The position numbers were made by a program, and so were the translations under genes. The notes below the pieces were generated by a model. The model was not told where the DNA came from, made no database searches, and saw nothing but the letters and a program-made list of their open reading frames with translations. Positions 47,784 through 57,926 of a DNA stretch of 64,000 bases are shown piece by piece. The stretch comes from Thinopyrum elongatum (Eukaryota; Streptophyta; Magnoliopsida; Poales; Poaceae): contig CM022302.1 of NCBI GenBank assembly GCA_011799875.1, positions 183,512,942 to 183,576,941 on the forward strand, read 5' to 3'. The number at the start of each line of letters is the position of its first letter. Position 1 is the stretch's first letter.

Positions 47784-50357
47784 ATGGGAACCCTCTTCCT
47801 TCCTGGTGAGCGCAGCCAGCCCGGCACGCCTGACGGCCTTTGTGCTGACACGCTGCACGGCATGGAAGTTGCTTGCGCCGCAAGCAGCCTCGCTGATCTC
47901 ATCGGCGGGATCCGCCTCTCCGACAAGCCCGCACTCGTCGCGGGCGCAGCCAGCCCCGGGAGCTGCCTCGTCGACTCCCTCGACAAGCTTCACATCGCCA
48001 ATGAGCCGGTCTCTGACCTGGAGTCTGTTGGCTCCACCGACCCGTTCGTCGACATGGTCATCGACGCCGACGTCACGCTTTCTGATGCCTTTCCCGGTGA
48101 CGTCGTGATCTTCGACGACCCGCTCCCTACTGCAGACAGCAGCGCCAGCACCAGCACCATCACCGAGGTGCTGGTCATCAGCCACGACGGAGCCTCCGAC
48201 CAGGCCGGCCGGGACCCGTTGCAGGTGGTAATGCGGGACCTGTCCGCACCCGTAACGCCTGGTGCGAATGGCGAAACGCTGGAAGCATGCCGTATCGCAC
48301 TCCTCGACAGTGCCAACATGTTGGCGGCCATGAGACGCCTCACTGAGGCCTACCACCGCGAGATCGACCGTGCCGTCTGCGGCACGCCAGCAGCTGGCGA
48401 ACCCAGCCGTGCGGGCACAGTCCGGCAGCGCGGCGCAGCCATCGCCAGCATGTTGGGGGCCGACCGCCCAGTCTACGCCACGCCAATGGAGAACTTACGC
48501 GCCGCCCAGGCGGCGGCAGACGAGCTGGACTGCCTGGAGGGCGACGAGCGTCGCTGCATGACGGAGCGCATCCAGCAGCTCATCGACGCGGCCACCGCGC
48601 AGCAAGAAGCTGGCCGCCACGTGGTGGAACCCGGCTTACAGGCCGGGAACCTTCCCCCTCGCCGAGAGCACGGCGCGACCTCCAGGACGCCGATAGGTGG
48701 CGCCCGCGACCGAGGAGACCAAGAACCGGTTGTTAGCCGTAGCCGCACCCGCATCTCCATCAAGCGCGACCAAGACGGCCGCCCACGAGCAGTGGAACGG
48801 CGGGACGGTCGTCCGCCTCCCCCGCGCAGGGAGAGGCGCGCCTCCCCGCCGCCTGTTGAGCATCCGACTCTCGGAGGCCGGTTGGGCCCCCGTGAAGGAG
48901 TCGGAGAAAACGACGCCCGCAACCGGATCGACCGCTTGGCTCGATCCCTAGCGTTAGAAGAAGAAGATGCGATCGGCCCGCCTTGTTTCGGCCCCCGCAT
49001 TCGCAACGAGCCCTTCCCCAAAGGGTTCTCGCTCCCTCGGGACACCCCCAAGTACAACGGCTCTGTGAAGCCGGAAGATTGGCTGGTCGACTACTCCACT
49101 GCCGTCAACATAGCAAACGGCAACAAGCGTGTCGCCGTGAAGTATGTCCCACTCATGCTCCAGGGCACGGCCCAGACATGGCTGAACAGCCTCAAGCCCT
49201 ACAACGTCAACAGCTGGCTAGACTTCACTGAAGTTTTCATCCGCAACTTCACCAGCACCTACAAGCGGCCGCCCAAGCCTCGCCAGCTCTCCCTGTGCAT
49301 CCAAGGCCCGATCGAGTCCACCCGCGAGTACTTGACGCGGTGGGCCAAACTACGCAACTCCTGTGAAGGGGTGCATGATGTGCAAGCCATAGAGTACTTC
49401 ACTACCGGGTGCCGAGAGGGCACCCTACTCAAGCATCGACTCCTCTGCGACGAGCCGGCCACCCTCGACGAGCTGCTAATCATAGCGGACAAGTACGCCA
49501 CTGCCGACACCTCCATGAAGTCGGAGCTCCGAGTGGACGCGTCAGGAAAGATGCTCCCTCCGGCCCCTCAGACGCCGGCTGGTGATTCCAGTTGGCGCCA
49601 ACATTCAAACAACGAGCAGGCAGATGCCCTGGCGCGGATCGGCTCCACCCGGCAAGCCATACCAGCCGGTGTGTCCCTTCAGTGCCTCCGCAAGCCGTCT
49701 AACAAGCCTTCCCCGGAATCAGAATCCATCTTTGTGCCGGCTGCCCCAGAAGCAGTCGGATCTGACTTGGCGGCTGCAGCAGCCGGCCCGGGGACTTTGG
49801 TAGGTGGCACGGGGACTGCAGCAGTCGCACCTGGCCCGGGGACTTTGCAACCCGGCCAGGGGGCTGCAGCAGCCGGCCCGGTGGCTTCGGCAGGCGGCAC
49901 GGGGACTGCAGCAGTCGCACCTGGCCCGGGGACTTCGCAACCCGGCCCGGGGGCTGCAGCAGCCGGCCCGGGGACTTCGGTAGGCGGCACGGGGACTGCA
50001 GCAGTCACACCCGGCCCGGGGACTTCACAACCCGGCCCGGGGGCTGCAGCAGCCGGCCCGGTGACTTTGGCATGCGGCACGGGGACTGCAGCAGTCGCAC
50101 CCGGCCCGGGGACTTCGCAACCCGGCCCGGGGGCTGCAGCAGCCGTCCCGGGGACTTCACCAAGCGGCTCGGGGACTGCAGCAGTCGCACCCGGCCCGGG
50201 GACTCCACAACCCGGCCCGGTGGCTGCAGCAGTCGGCCCGGGGACTTCAACAACGTTTACAGTTAATGTAGTATGTACCACGCTACCCTTTGTATTAAGC
50301 GCAAAGACACCAGGTCCCTCGAGGAGCACTCGGGGGCTACCTTCTTTATCTATATGA
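47784..50357 (+). CDS. gag fused to an RNase H remnant and a Gly/Ala/Pro repeat domain
   Basis: The frame is open from the primer site; the first ATG is at 47784, giving 857 residues. Residues about 1-400 are a charged leader rich in Arg and Asp. The gag domain follows (PRDTPKYNGSVKPEDW, LMLQGTAQTWLNSL, WLDFTEVFIRNF, REYLTRWAKL). At about 49600 it jumps to EQADALARIGSTRQAIPAG, which is the end of the RNase H domain in full-length relatives, so protease and reverse transcriptase were deleted in frame. The tail is the 30-residue repeat described separately. No zinc knuckle is left. The frame has no stop over 2.5 kb, unusual for a dead element; the high GC content partly explains this. Confidence 0.82.
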   Translation: MGTLFLPGERSQPGTPDGLCADTLHGMEVACAASSLADLIGGIRLSDKPALVAGAASPGSCLVDSLDKLHIANEPVSDLESVGSTDPFVDMVIDADVTLSDAFPGDVVIFDDPLPTADSSASTSTITEVLVISHDGASDQAGRDPLQVVMRDLSAPVTPGANGETLEACRIALLDSANMLAAMRRLTEAYHREIDRAVCGTPAAGEPSRAGTVRQRGAAIASMLGADRPVYATPMENLRAAQAAADELDCLEGDERRCMTERIQQLIDAATAQQEAGRHVVEPGLQAGNLPPRREHGATSRTPIGGARDRGDQEPVVSRSRTRISIKRDQDGRPRAVERRDGRPPPPRRERRASPPPVEHPTLGGRLGPREGVGENDARNRIDRLARSLALEEEDAIGPPCFGPRIRNEPFPKGFSLPRDTPKYNGSVKPEDWLVDYSTAVNIANGNKRVAVKYVPLMLQGTAQTWLNSLKPYNVNSWLDFTEVFIRNFTSTYKRPPKPRQLSLCIQGPIESTREYLTRWAKLRNSCEGVHDVQAIEYFTTGCREGTLLKHRLLCDEPATLDELLIIADKYATADTSMKSELRVDASGKMLPPAPQTPAGDSSWRQHSNNEQADALARIGSTRQAIPAGVSLQCLRKPSNKPSPESESIFVPAAPEAVGSDLAAAAAGPGTLVGGTGTAAVAPGPGTLQPGQGAAAAGPVASAGGTGTAAVAPGPGTSQPGPGAAAAGPGTSVGGTGTAAVTPGPGTSQPGPGAAAAGPVTLACGTGTAAVAPGPGTSQPGPGAAAAVPGTSPSGSGTAAVAPGPGTPQPGPVAAAVGPGTSTTFTVNVVCTTLPFVLSAKTPGPSRSTRGLPSLSI
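49774..50260 (+). repeat. 90-bp tandem repeat coding for 30-residue Gly/Ala/Pro units
   Basis: The landmark CTGCAGCAGCC recurs at 49774, 49864, 49954, 50044, 50134 and 50224, exactly 90 bases each time. Each unit has two related 45-bp halves (AAAAGPGTS.GGTGT and AAVAPGPGTSQPGPG). The exact period keeps the frame open, and GC content is very high. Confidence 0.93.
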
Positions 50358-50993
50358 TAAGTTTCATGCCTGTGAATGAGTTATTTCATTCCTCCGCCCG
50401 GTACTGGGTCCGACCAGTCGGCCCGGGGGCTTGCCGCCTTGTACTATGTCAGTGCTACCTGCAGTCGGACAAGTAGTGTGCCAGCAGCTAAGCCCTCTCT
50501 TGCCATAAGCCGCAGCTCGCAGAGCGACTGTCTGGCTGGCAAGAGTCAAAGGCAGGAAATGGTGCCCACATGAAAAATGGCTAAGGATGAAAGCACTCAC
50601 ATAGGCCAAGCCGGCTCCTCGCCTAGCCGTCCGGTTGCTGAGCAGCCGGCCGGCCGACTTCTCACTTAACTTGCTACGTTCTAAGTGGCCAAAGTACTTG
50701 CCTTCCCAAAATGGCCAAGTACCTGACCCAGCCAACAGACCGAAGAGCGGCTGTCTGGCCGGCAAGGTGGCAGCCAAGGGAGGCGGCAAAGGAAAAAGCC
50801 AAAAGAACAGAAAGCAAGACAAGTCGGAGCTCGGCAAAGCACAACTTGTGCGAAAATTAAATTACATAGCAAGAGGCCCTCGGCCAGCATTCAACAAAGT
50901 TTGAATACACCCCCAGTGGGTGGAACTGTGCAAATTTAACAAGTTTGTTCTAGAGACCACAAAAGCAGGAAAAGATAAGATAAATTTGGCAGC
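50358..50993. other. Spacer in element C between the gag fusion and the antisense gene
   Basis: Contains two copies of a segment with GAGCGACTGTCTGGC / GAGCGGCTGTCTGGCCGGCAAG (about 50520 and 50750), but no convincing coding sequence. Transcripts from the two strands would converge here. Confidence 0.5.
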
Positions 50994-53900
50994 CTAGGCC
51001 AGAGGAGCAGCAGGCGGGTCCGGCAGGTTGGTGGAGTCGGCGGCGCCGGCTGGTGGAGTGGCCGTCTGGCGAGTCTTGGCTTGGTCGCCATCAGCAGTAG
51101 TTGGTGCACTCGCACACGGCTCGTTGATCGAGGCCCGATCAAGCTGAGGCTGGCCGTCTGCTCCGCCCTCTGGTGCGTCGTCTTCACCATCCTCGTCTTC
51201 CTCGTCCTCACCTTCATCGCTGGAGGCGATTTCTTCCGCCGAGTCCTCGCCGTCATCCGGGGTCAGCCCGAACCAGTCCAGCAGCACCTCGGCACCCTCC
51301 TCGTCCAGCTCGGGGAGGAAGACACCTGTCTTGGTGTACTCGGTGATCGCCGCCACGCGTTGAGTGAGCGCAGGCCCCACTGCCACCAACTCTTCCCTGG
51401 CCTCCTGCCGGAACGTGGCCAACTGGGCTAGGTTCAGCCCAGGATACCACGCCTTGACGAACTCCAAGGCCCTTCGGGCGCCTGCCTGAGCGGAGGAGCC
51501 CTTCCAAGCCTCGAAGCGGCCAATCGCCACCTCTAACCAGTCGGCCGTCCGACTGGGGGTGCGTGGAGCTTGGACGCCTGGCCAGAGGGCAGAAACAAGC
51601 TGGGACCCGGCGCACTGAAGGCGGCGGAGCAGACGGTGAATCAGCTACAGGCGCGTCCTGACGGCCAAGAGCTGCTCATTCATGTTTCGAGGCGCGTCGA
51701 GCGGGATCTCCACTCCTTCCCTCCTACGCTGGTCTCGCCGCGCCTCGATGGCCTGGCTGACGGTGACGGTGTGTCCAGGAAAGACGTCTACGCAAAGAAA
51801 AAACAAAGATCAGAAGTCAGAAGCCGACTCTCGATGTAGTCGGCAGCTATTCCAAAGAAAGAAGTTTACCGTCGATCATATCCTCAATCTCGCCATAGCC
51901 AGCGGTGAGGATCGCCTCCTTCTCGACCCACTTCGAGCGCTCGGTCTCAAACTCGGCCTGGAGGGCGCCTTCCGCCTCCTTGAGTTTCTGGAGCTCCGCC
52001 TTGTGTTGGTCCGCCAACTTCTTGGCCAGACGGTCGCGCTCCTGGGCCGCCTTGCTGCACTCCTCCTCCTTGGCACGCAGCTCGGTCTGGACTTCGCCCA
52101 GGCGCTGCCACAGTGTGGTGTTGGCTCCTGCAAAAATGAGAAAGAGAAGATAATCAACAAAGTTGACAGAAAAGAAAAGTGGTTGCTGGAAGATCCGGCC
52201 CGACTGCTCAGCAGTCGCCCCAAATCTCGGGGGCTACACCCAGCGGGTGCGCTGACGCGCCCCCGCGAGGAAGAAGACGAATGCTTACTCTGGCTTTCAG
52301 TCAAGTCGGTGGTCCGCTTAGCCAGCTCCTGGACCTGGGAGTTGAAGGCGGCTGCGCGGATATTGTGGTAGTCCTGCAACGAAGACAAAAGAAGAGAAAA
52401 CAAGTTAGCACTCGGAACTTACCTTAAAGTTCCGAGCTGCCTGCTCAGCAGCCGGCCCAGAACTCGGGGGCTACACCTAGTGGGTGCGCTGGCACGCCCC
52501 CACGGAAGATTGCAAAAATAAAATAAAAACAAAGCAAAGAAGCGTACCCGGACGGCCGTTCGCGTCGCCAAGAACGCCTTCGTATACTGCTGGAGGGCGG
52601 TCCTTGGGCCTGGAGCTGGGCCTGAACGTCCTGGGCGGCCTTGTTCAGCACGCCCGTCCCGCCCCCAGGCGTCCAATCTGGTGGGGCGGCACTAGTGGCC
52701 TCTGCATCTGGGGCCGATGAGCTTGCGGCCCCGATCTCGTGCGCCCGTGGCGCCGAGGCCACCTTCGCCGCACGCCGGCGCCCCGGAGGACGGACACCTT
52801 CGCCGCACGCCGGCGCCCCGGAGGACGGACCACAGGGGGCTCCCCCACCACCAGCTCGCCACTGACCGGCGGCGCCGGTGGCACATCAGACCGACTGCCT
52901 CAGGCCTCGGCAGTCGGCGCTTGCGGGGGCACCTCCACCCCCGGGACGATGGCGTCGCCTCCTCTCCTCTCCACGACCGGCTGATCATTACCGGCTCCTC
53001 CAGTCAGCGCCGGGTTCTCTGGCGCTGGTGGCACTGCGCGTAGCGGGATGACGAGTTGCGGAGTCCGGCCGCGTGCGGCCTCTTCCGCTTGCACCTTGGC
53101 GGCCGTGTCCACTTGGGCCTTGGCTGTGGCGTCCACCTGAGCCTGGGCTGCGGCGTCCGCCTGGACCTTGGTCGCAGCGTTGGCTTGGGCCTTGGCCGCC
53201 GCATCCGCATCCGCCTGCACCGCCTTGGCCGCCTCCGCCCTCTGCCCCTCCACCTCCTCCCGCTCCTCGTGCGCCTCCCGCGCGTTCCTCTCCGTCGCCT
53301 CCTGGAGGTCGGCGAGCGGGTCCACGCGGTGGGTGTTGGCGGAGCCTTCCACCGCCCCGATCACTGAAGCAGCGGTGGACCGCTCAAGAGAGAGCGGGGC
53401 CCTGTTCAAGCAAGACAAGAGGAAACTCAGAAAGAGTTGGCAAGAAAGAAGAAAAGAAAACGCAAGAGAAACCAAGCACTTACGCGGACACCATCGGGGG
53501 CTGCTTCGGGGTCTTCTGGAACTGGGCCGCCTTCGCGGTGGCCTCCTGCTGCTTGGTCACGGCGGCCGTGTTCTTGGACTTCTTCGGCCAGCTGCTGAAC
53601 AGCAACGAGCCGGCTCGGCGCTGTGGTGCGCCGCCTGGTGCAGTCGGCGCGGCTGAAGAACTCGCGCCCGCCTTGTCGGTACCGTGCGTGCGGCGCGGCT
53701 CGTTCTCCTCCTCCTCGTCATCCGGCCAGGCATCGAGGCCGCCTCCTCCTCTGGAGCCGCCTGCTCCACCGCCGCCACCTGTGGCGTCGTCCTCCTCCAT
53801 GGCGGCAGCCCCCAAGTCGGGGTCGTCCACGTCGCTCCTCATTCGGTCCGGCATATACTGCTGACCTGGATCCAGAGCACCGGCGGCCGACTGGGCCGGG

Positions 53901-54880
53901 AGGACCTGCTCCATGGCCGACTGGTCAGACGGCAAAACAAGAACTCAGACCAGCAAAAGAGAAAAAGAATTGCAAGACTCACCGCAGGTAGCGGATGTGC
54001 GCGGTCGTACGGCCGCTTGCCGAACCGCCAATCCATCTCCGATAGCTTGCAGTTGGAGAAGTAGTTGACCTGCCGGGCCACCTCCACGTTCGGCAGCTCC
54101 CATGTGCACATCCGGCATGGGTCCCGGTGCCCGCTCATGTAGCTGACGATGTGAGGCCGGGCTTGGAGGGGAAAGCACTCGGCACGTCACGAAGGCGGCC
54201 AGCAGGTCCGAGCCCTTCAGGCCCTCCGACTCCGTCATCACCTGAAGTCGGGCGAGGGCGGCGGAGGAGGCGGCAAATAGGGAGCTCAGCTTGTACTGCC
54301 AGTTGGCGCGCGGCTCGGCTGGCGGGCCGGCTACGTAAGCCGGCAAGTTGATGTAGTCGCTCGTCGGGTGGATATTCTTGACGTAGAAATAGGACTTCTG
54401 CCACAGCTTGGCCGACTGCAGCAGGGAGATGGGCGGGAAGAGGTTCCCGGTGCCTGGGCGCCGCACCGCCATGCAGGCTCCGCGTTGAGCCGCCTGGCCC
54501 TTGGTGGCGGTGCCGAGTTTGAGATAAAAGCACTCCCCCCAGAGCTCAAGGGTGGGGAGAGTGCCGAGGTACCCTTCCCACATGGTGACGAAGGCGGCCA
54601 GCAGCACCACCGTGTTTGGCGTGAGGTGGTGCGGCTGGACTCGGTAGAAATCAAGGAAAGAGCGGAGGAAGCCGCTCGCCGGAATGCCGAAGCCGTGAAG
54701 AAAATGGGACCGGAAGACGACGTGTTCATCGCCCTTCGGCACCGGCGAGATTTCTGCCTTGGGGGGGACATGTACCCGCACGTTCATCTCCCGAGGCAGC
54801 CGCCGTGTTTGACGAAGGAAAGAGAGGTGATCCTCATGGACGTTGGAACCGTCCTAGTCACCGGCCCATGAGCGTGCCAT
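50994..54880 (-). pseudogene. Antisense gene of element C (PF04195-type plant protein), multi-exon, broken
   Basis: Minus-strand exons with GT-AG borders: 54880-53983, 53920-53484, 53401-52548, 52373-52289, 52127-51870 and 51787-50994. Exon 1 holds the domain often annotated as 'putative gypsy type transposon' (PF04195 from memory): MNVRVHVPPKAEISP, FLRSFLDFYRVQPHHLTPNT, YFYVKNIHPTSDYINLP, then MSGHRDPCRMCTWE in another frame. Exons 2-3 are low-complexity acidic and Ala-rich; exons 4-5 form a coiled coil; exon 6 is a helical domain with WYPGLNL and an acidic tail. Damage: TAG at codon 9 (54856-54854), a one-base shift near 54170, TGA at 52902-52900, a 35-bp duplication at 52760-52829 and TAG at 51647-51645. 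Splice phases of the last three exons agree exactly. The role in the element is unknown. Confidence 0.8.
52760..52829. repeat. Perfect 35-bp tandem duplication in the antisense gene
   Basis: The segment starting CACCTTCGCCGCACGCCGGC occurs at 52760-52794 and again at 52795-52829. The length is not a multiple of three, so it shifts the minus-strand frame of exon 3. Confidence 0.95.
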
Positions 54881-55086
54881 GGGCAAAGGAGCTCGTCGTA
54901 GGCGCGGCGTGGTGGCGAGCGGGCGAAGCCACGGTGGAGCGAGGAAGCCGCGGTGAGAAGAAGCTCGACGATGGTGGGTTGCGGCAGCGCTTCGGCGAGA
55001 GGAAGAGGCACTGCGGCAGCGGAGAAGAAGAAGAATGGCGAGGGGAGAGGAGGGCGCGCGTGCGTCTGCCACCCCCCTCTTCCCCC

Positions 55087-55094
55087 TACTTATA
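55087..55094 (-). promoter_or_regulatory. TATA box of the antisense gene in element C
   Basis: TATAAGTA in the context GGGGCTATAAGTAGGGGGAA on the minus strand, 207 bases before the ATG at 54880. No other good TATA lies between them. It is inside the element but outside the LTR, so the gene has its own promoter. Confidence 0.6.
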
Positions 55095-55548
55095 GCCCCA
55101 GGCGGCGGAGCCGAGGGGGCGAGAGCGTGGGGGATCGTGGGATTAACTGCGCCCACTCCCCCACGATCCCACGATTGCGGCGCCAGTAAAGGCGTGTATT
55201 AATTACCGCAGAAGCCCAACCGTATACCTCGGCCGCAGCGGATCTGCGCGCGTGCCGAGGCACTATAGTGGCGGGCCCCGGCCTGCGGCGACGTCCCGTC
55301 ACGCGCGTGGGCTGGCAGGCCGGCTTAGCCTGCTGACGCCGCCTGGCCGACAGGCACGGGCGGCGAGCCTGACGTCTGGCTAGCATGCCACCTCGCCCCC
55401 ACCATGGTGTTTCGAAATCGCCAGGCGGCCTGCCTGGTCACGGCCGACACCTACTAGTCGGCACTTCGGAAGACGGACGAAGCAGAGTAGCAGATGACCC
55501 GGAGTAGGAAGCTACTGAGGCTTCTCGCCCCTTCAGCCGCAGCGCCCC

Positions 55549-55566
55549 ACCAGCTTCGGGGACTAC
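55549..55566 (+). promoter_or_regulatory. Priming tract before the 3' LTR of element C
   Basis: CCAGCTTCGGGGACTAC directly precedes TGTCGGAG. The AGCTTCGGGGACTAC string commonly precedes LTRs of this type in cereals. Confidence 0.6.
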
Positions 55567-56775
55567 TGTCGGAGTAAATGACCATGGGTAGCCTCATCAG
55601 CTCCCCTTGGTATTTCAAGACATCGGGGGAGGCTGTGCCCCTCAAACATCAAAGACAAAGGACCGCCTTCCTGGGGCCGGCTGGTCCAAGCGGCCGGTTG
55701 CCAGGAGGCGGCGGAATCCAGAAGACGGCCATGAAGTGGGCCGACTCCTAGCAGGCGGCTTCCTAGGAAGCTGGGTCCTAGCAGGCGGCCCCTCGCGCCC
55801 TCAAAGTTAGCACCCACATAAACACGACGAGACGGGGCATGGCTACAGTACAAGCCTGCCACCCCCGAATCCAGGGCAGAACGTGGCCACAGTGCAGCAT
55901 ACCAAGTGGACACCCCACGCCCGATGCGGCACTGTTGCCATGCTGCTCATGACATCACCCATGGCAGAGGAAGCCATGCTCCCACGACAGGCGGTCAGTA
56001 CGGCCCGCAGGCGGCGGGTCCTACCTATCTGCGGGCCACCAGAAGGCAGCAAACTTCAAGCAGGCGGCAACAAGGGAGGGCCGACTCCTAGCAAGCGGCC
56101 CTTCTCCCCCTTGGAGTCTGTGCGACATTAACCAGATGTGACGGGGTGTGGCTACAGTGAGCGCCCGCCAGGCGGCGGGACTGTAGCCACGCTCCCCCCG
56201 ACGAAGCCTTCATCATCAGGGGCGAGGCTACAGTATAAAGCAGTCAACATGGCCCGCAGGCGGCGGGCCCTACCTGTCGGCTGAGATCACGGCAGTCGGC
56301 AGGACCCACCAGGCGGCAGGCCCCAGTGGTCGGCAGAGAAGCCGGCAACCAGAGACGCTGACGGCCGGGTCCTACGCCCGGCCGGATTACCATTGTACCC
56401 CTGGGGGGTAGGCCTATATAAACCCCCCAGGTCACCCCATGCAAGGGGTTGGGACCTTGGTGGAGACCTTGGTCGAGCACCCAAGTCACCATACACACAC
56501 ATAGAGAGAGTGGAGTAGAGCTAGCCTTGCCCTTCTTCCTCCTCTAGCCAAACAGCTCAAGGAGCAAGCTTGTAGCTACTTGTTGAGGAAGTGATCATAC
56601 GGAGACCCCGCAAAGCAGGACTAGGGGTGTTATCTCTTAGGAGAGCCCCGAACCTGGGTAAAATTCACAGGCGTATGCGGTCTCGCTCACTCCCGCTTCT
56701 AGAGCCCGGCGACGTACTTTTGTCCCCATCCACGATAAGCCACCCCCTGGAATATGTCGCACGATATCCCCGACA
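55567..56775 (+). repeat. 3' LTR of element C
   Basis: Begins TGTCGGAGTAAATGACCATG and ends CGATATCCCCGACA, 1,209 bp, nearly identical to the 5' LTR (few differences per hundred bases). The matching TATATAAA is at 56415-56422. Confidence 0.93.
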
Positions 56776-56963
56776 CGGGGATTTCCTTTTTAAGGTTCTC
56801 ATAAAAAATTTGATTATTTCTAAGCAAATGCCTTAACACATAATCACTATTGTAAAGGATCTCATCTATTACCGGTTTTTCACGGTTCATGCCATAAAAA
56901 TAAAAAATTCCCTAGCTCCCCGTACTATGTGATCAAATTCATTCATAAGAACAAGGGTGGCTA
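56776..56963 (-). pseudogene. Internal region and frame of element B, second part
   Basis: On the minus strand this carries an MNEFDHIVRGAR block comparable with MHEFDYII.EAR in element A, then a run starting MNREKPVIDEILYN. It begins with the right copy of the CGGGG duplication and is cut at 56964 by the CACTA element. The 5' LTR of B should lie beyond the right edge. Confidence 0.6.
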
Positions 56964-57480
56964 CACTACTGCAGGATGCTGCTAATGCGACACTATGATC
57001 AGAGACCCTTTGACGAAACTGTGTGCGATGCATTAATCGCAAACGATGATGTAAAAAAAACTGTCAAAAAAGATGCGAAAAGTTTGTGATGAATGATACA
57101 TCAAACACGGTTCAGATTTTAGTTGCGTGTGCGATGCGGGGCATACGGTTGATCCATACGAACTGTTTACGATAAGACAGAACAACAGAAACGGGCAGCC
57201 ACATCAAGGTGTGTGTGCGATATACGGCATACAGTTTGCTCCGATGAATCGTTTGCGATGATCGAGGTGAACACAAACGATTCGGCATAACAAGATGTGT
57301 GTGATACCCGACAAACAGTTCGGTAATCAGAATTGTGTGCGATCATTATAGACAGCCCATACGGTCTTTTTTTGTGAATTGTGTGCTCGTCAGGGCACAC
57401 AGTTCAACAAACCAACCTGTGGGCGATAATGTAGAAGATCTCTATTGAATACGTATTACTAACTGTCTGCGATGAGATTG
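56964..57480 (+). repeat. Terminal repeat and subterminal motif array of the CACTA element
   Basis: After CACTA the motif TGTGTGCGAT and variants recur (near 57020, 57129, 57213, 57300, 57333, 57380 and 57464) together with GCATACGGTT / GGCACACAGTT partners. Such short subterminal repeats are the binding sites of the accessory transposition protein in CACTA elements. Confidence 0.7.
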
Positions 57481-57548
57481 ACAGGATAAATAGAGATAAT
57501 AAATTAATATGAGCGAATGGAAACAGAGATATATACAGTCTGCTTAAT

Positions 57549-57926
57549 TTAGTCCTTCTTCTTCTTGTTGTTGTTGTTGGATGGCCTCGCGACATCGTCT
57601 TGGCGAGGACGCTTCTTGCCATTGACCGTTGGCTTTTCATCGTCGCCGCCATCATCATCGTCGTTGCTGTCATCGTTGTCCTTCTCCTTGTTCGACCATT
57701 CCTCCTCCTCATCATCGTCGTCCTCTTCTTCGTCCTACGACGGCTCCTCATCCGTCTGGTTGTCATCTGACGACTCCGGAGGCGGCGTCCCTTCCATGAT
57801 CCGGATATAATCGAGGTCTGGGCTCGATGCCAGACTCATGGAAGACAAGCGGGATGATTCCGATGTTGACCTATCATCGGGCGCCAGACTGCTGGCCGAA
57901 CTGTCATCCTCGCTGTCGCTCTACAT
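57549..57926 (-). pseudogene. Acidic CACTA accessory protein fragment with nuclear-signal-like tail
   Basis: A minus-strand frame reads from ATG at 57926 to TAA at 57549, but TAG codons follow the ATG at once (57923-57921) and again at 57737-57735. The product is strongly acidic (long Asp/Glu runs, Ser-rich start SDSEDDSS), then NGKKRPRQDD and an Asn/Lys tail. The basic patch could be a nuclear signal. No domain is recognised. It could be the last exon of a larger gene. Confidence 0.5.

Larger units (their letters stand above)
46523..56775 (+). mobile_element. Element C: deleted Ty3/gypsy element carrying an antisense gene
   Basis: LTRs of about 1.2 kb at both ends, a primer site, a gag frame fused to an RNase H remnant, a 90-bp tandem repeat and a multi-exon minus-strand gene before the 3' LTR. 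A perfect 5-bp duplication CGGGG flanks it (46518-46522 and 56776-56780). Protease, reverse transcriptase, most of RNase H and integrase are absent. An antisense gene between pol and the 3' LTR is a known feature of the Tat/Retand/Grande group of Ty3/gypsy elements, which suggests that lineage. High GC content separates it sharply from its AT-rich host element B. Confidence 0.92.

Noticed and set aside
47751..48356. 201-codon minus-strand frame at the start of the C gag region
   Set aside because: It is opposite a longer frame with a recognisable gag domain; GC-rich shadow.
49679..50329. 216-codon minus-strand frame in the 90-bp repeat
   Set aside because: It mirrors the plus-strand repeat; the 90-base period keeps all frames open.
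57404..57766. Arg/Thr/Met-rich minus-strand frame
   Set aside because: It is the shifted reading of the Asp/Glu-coding stretch (GAT/GAC/GAG repeats), not a real basic protein.
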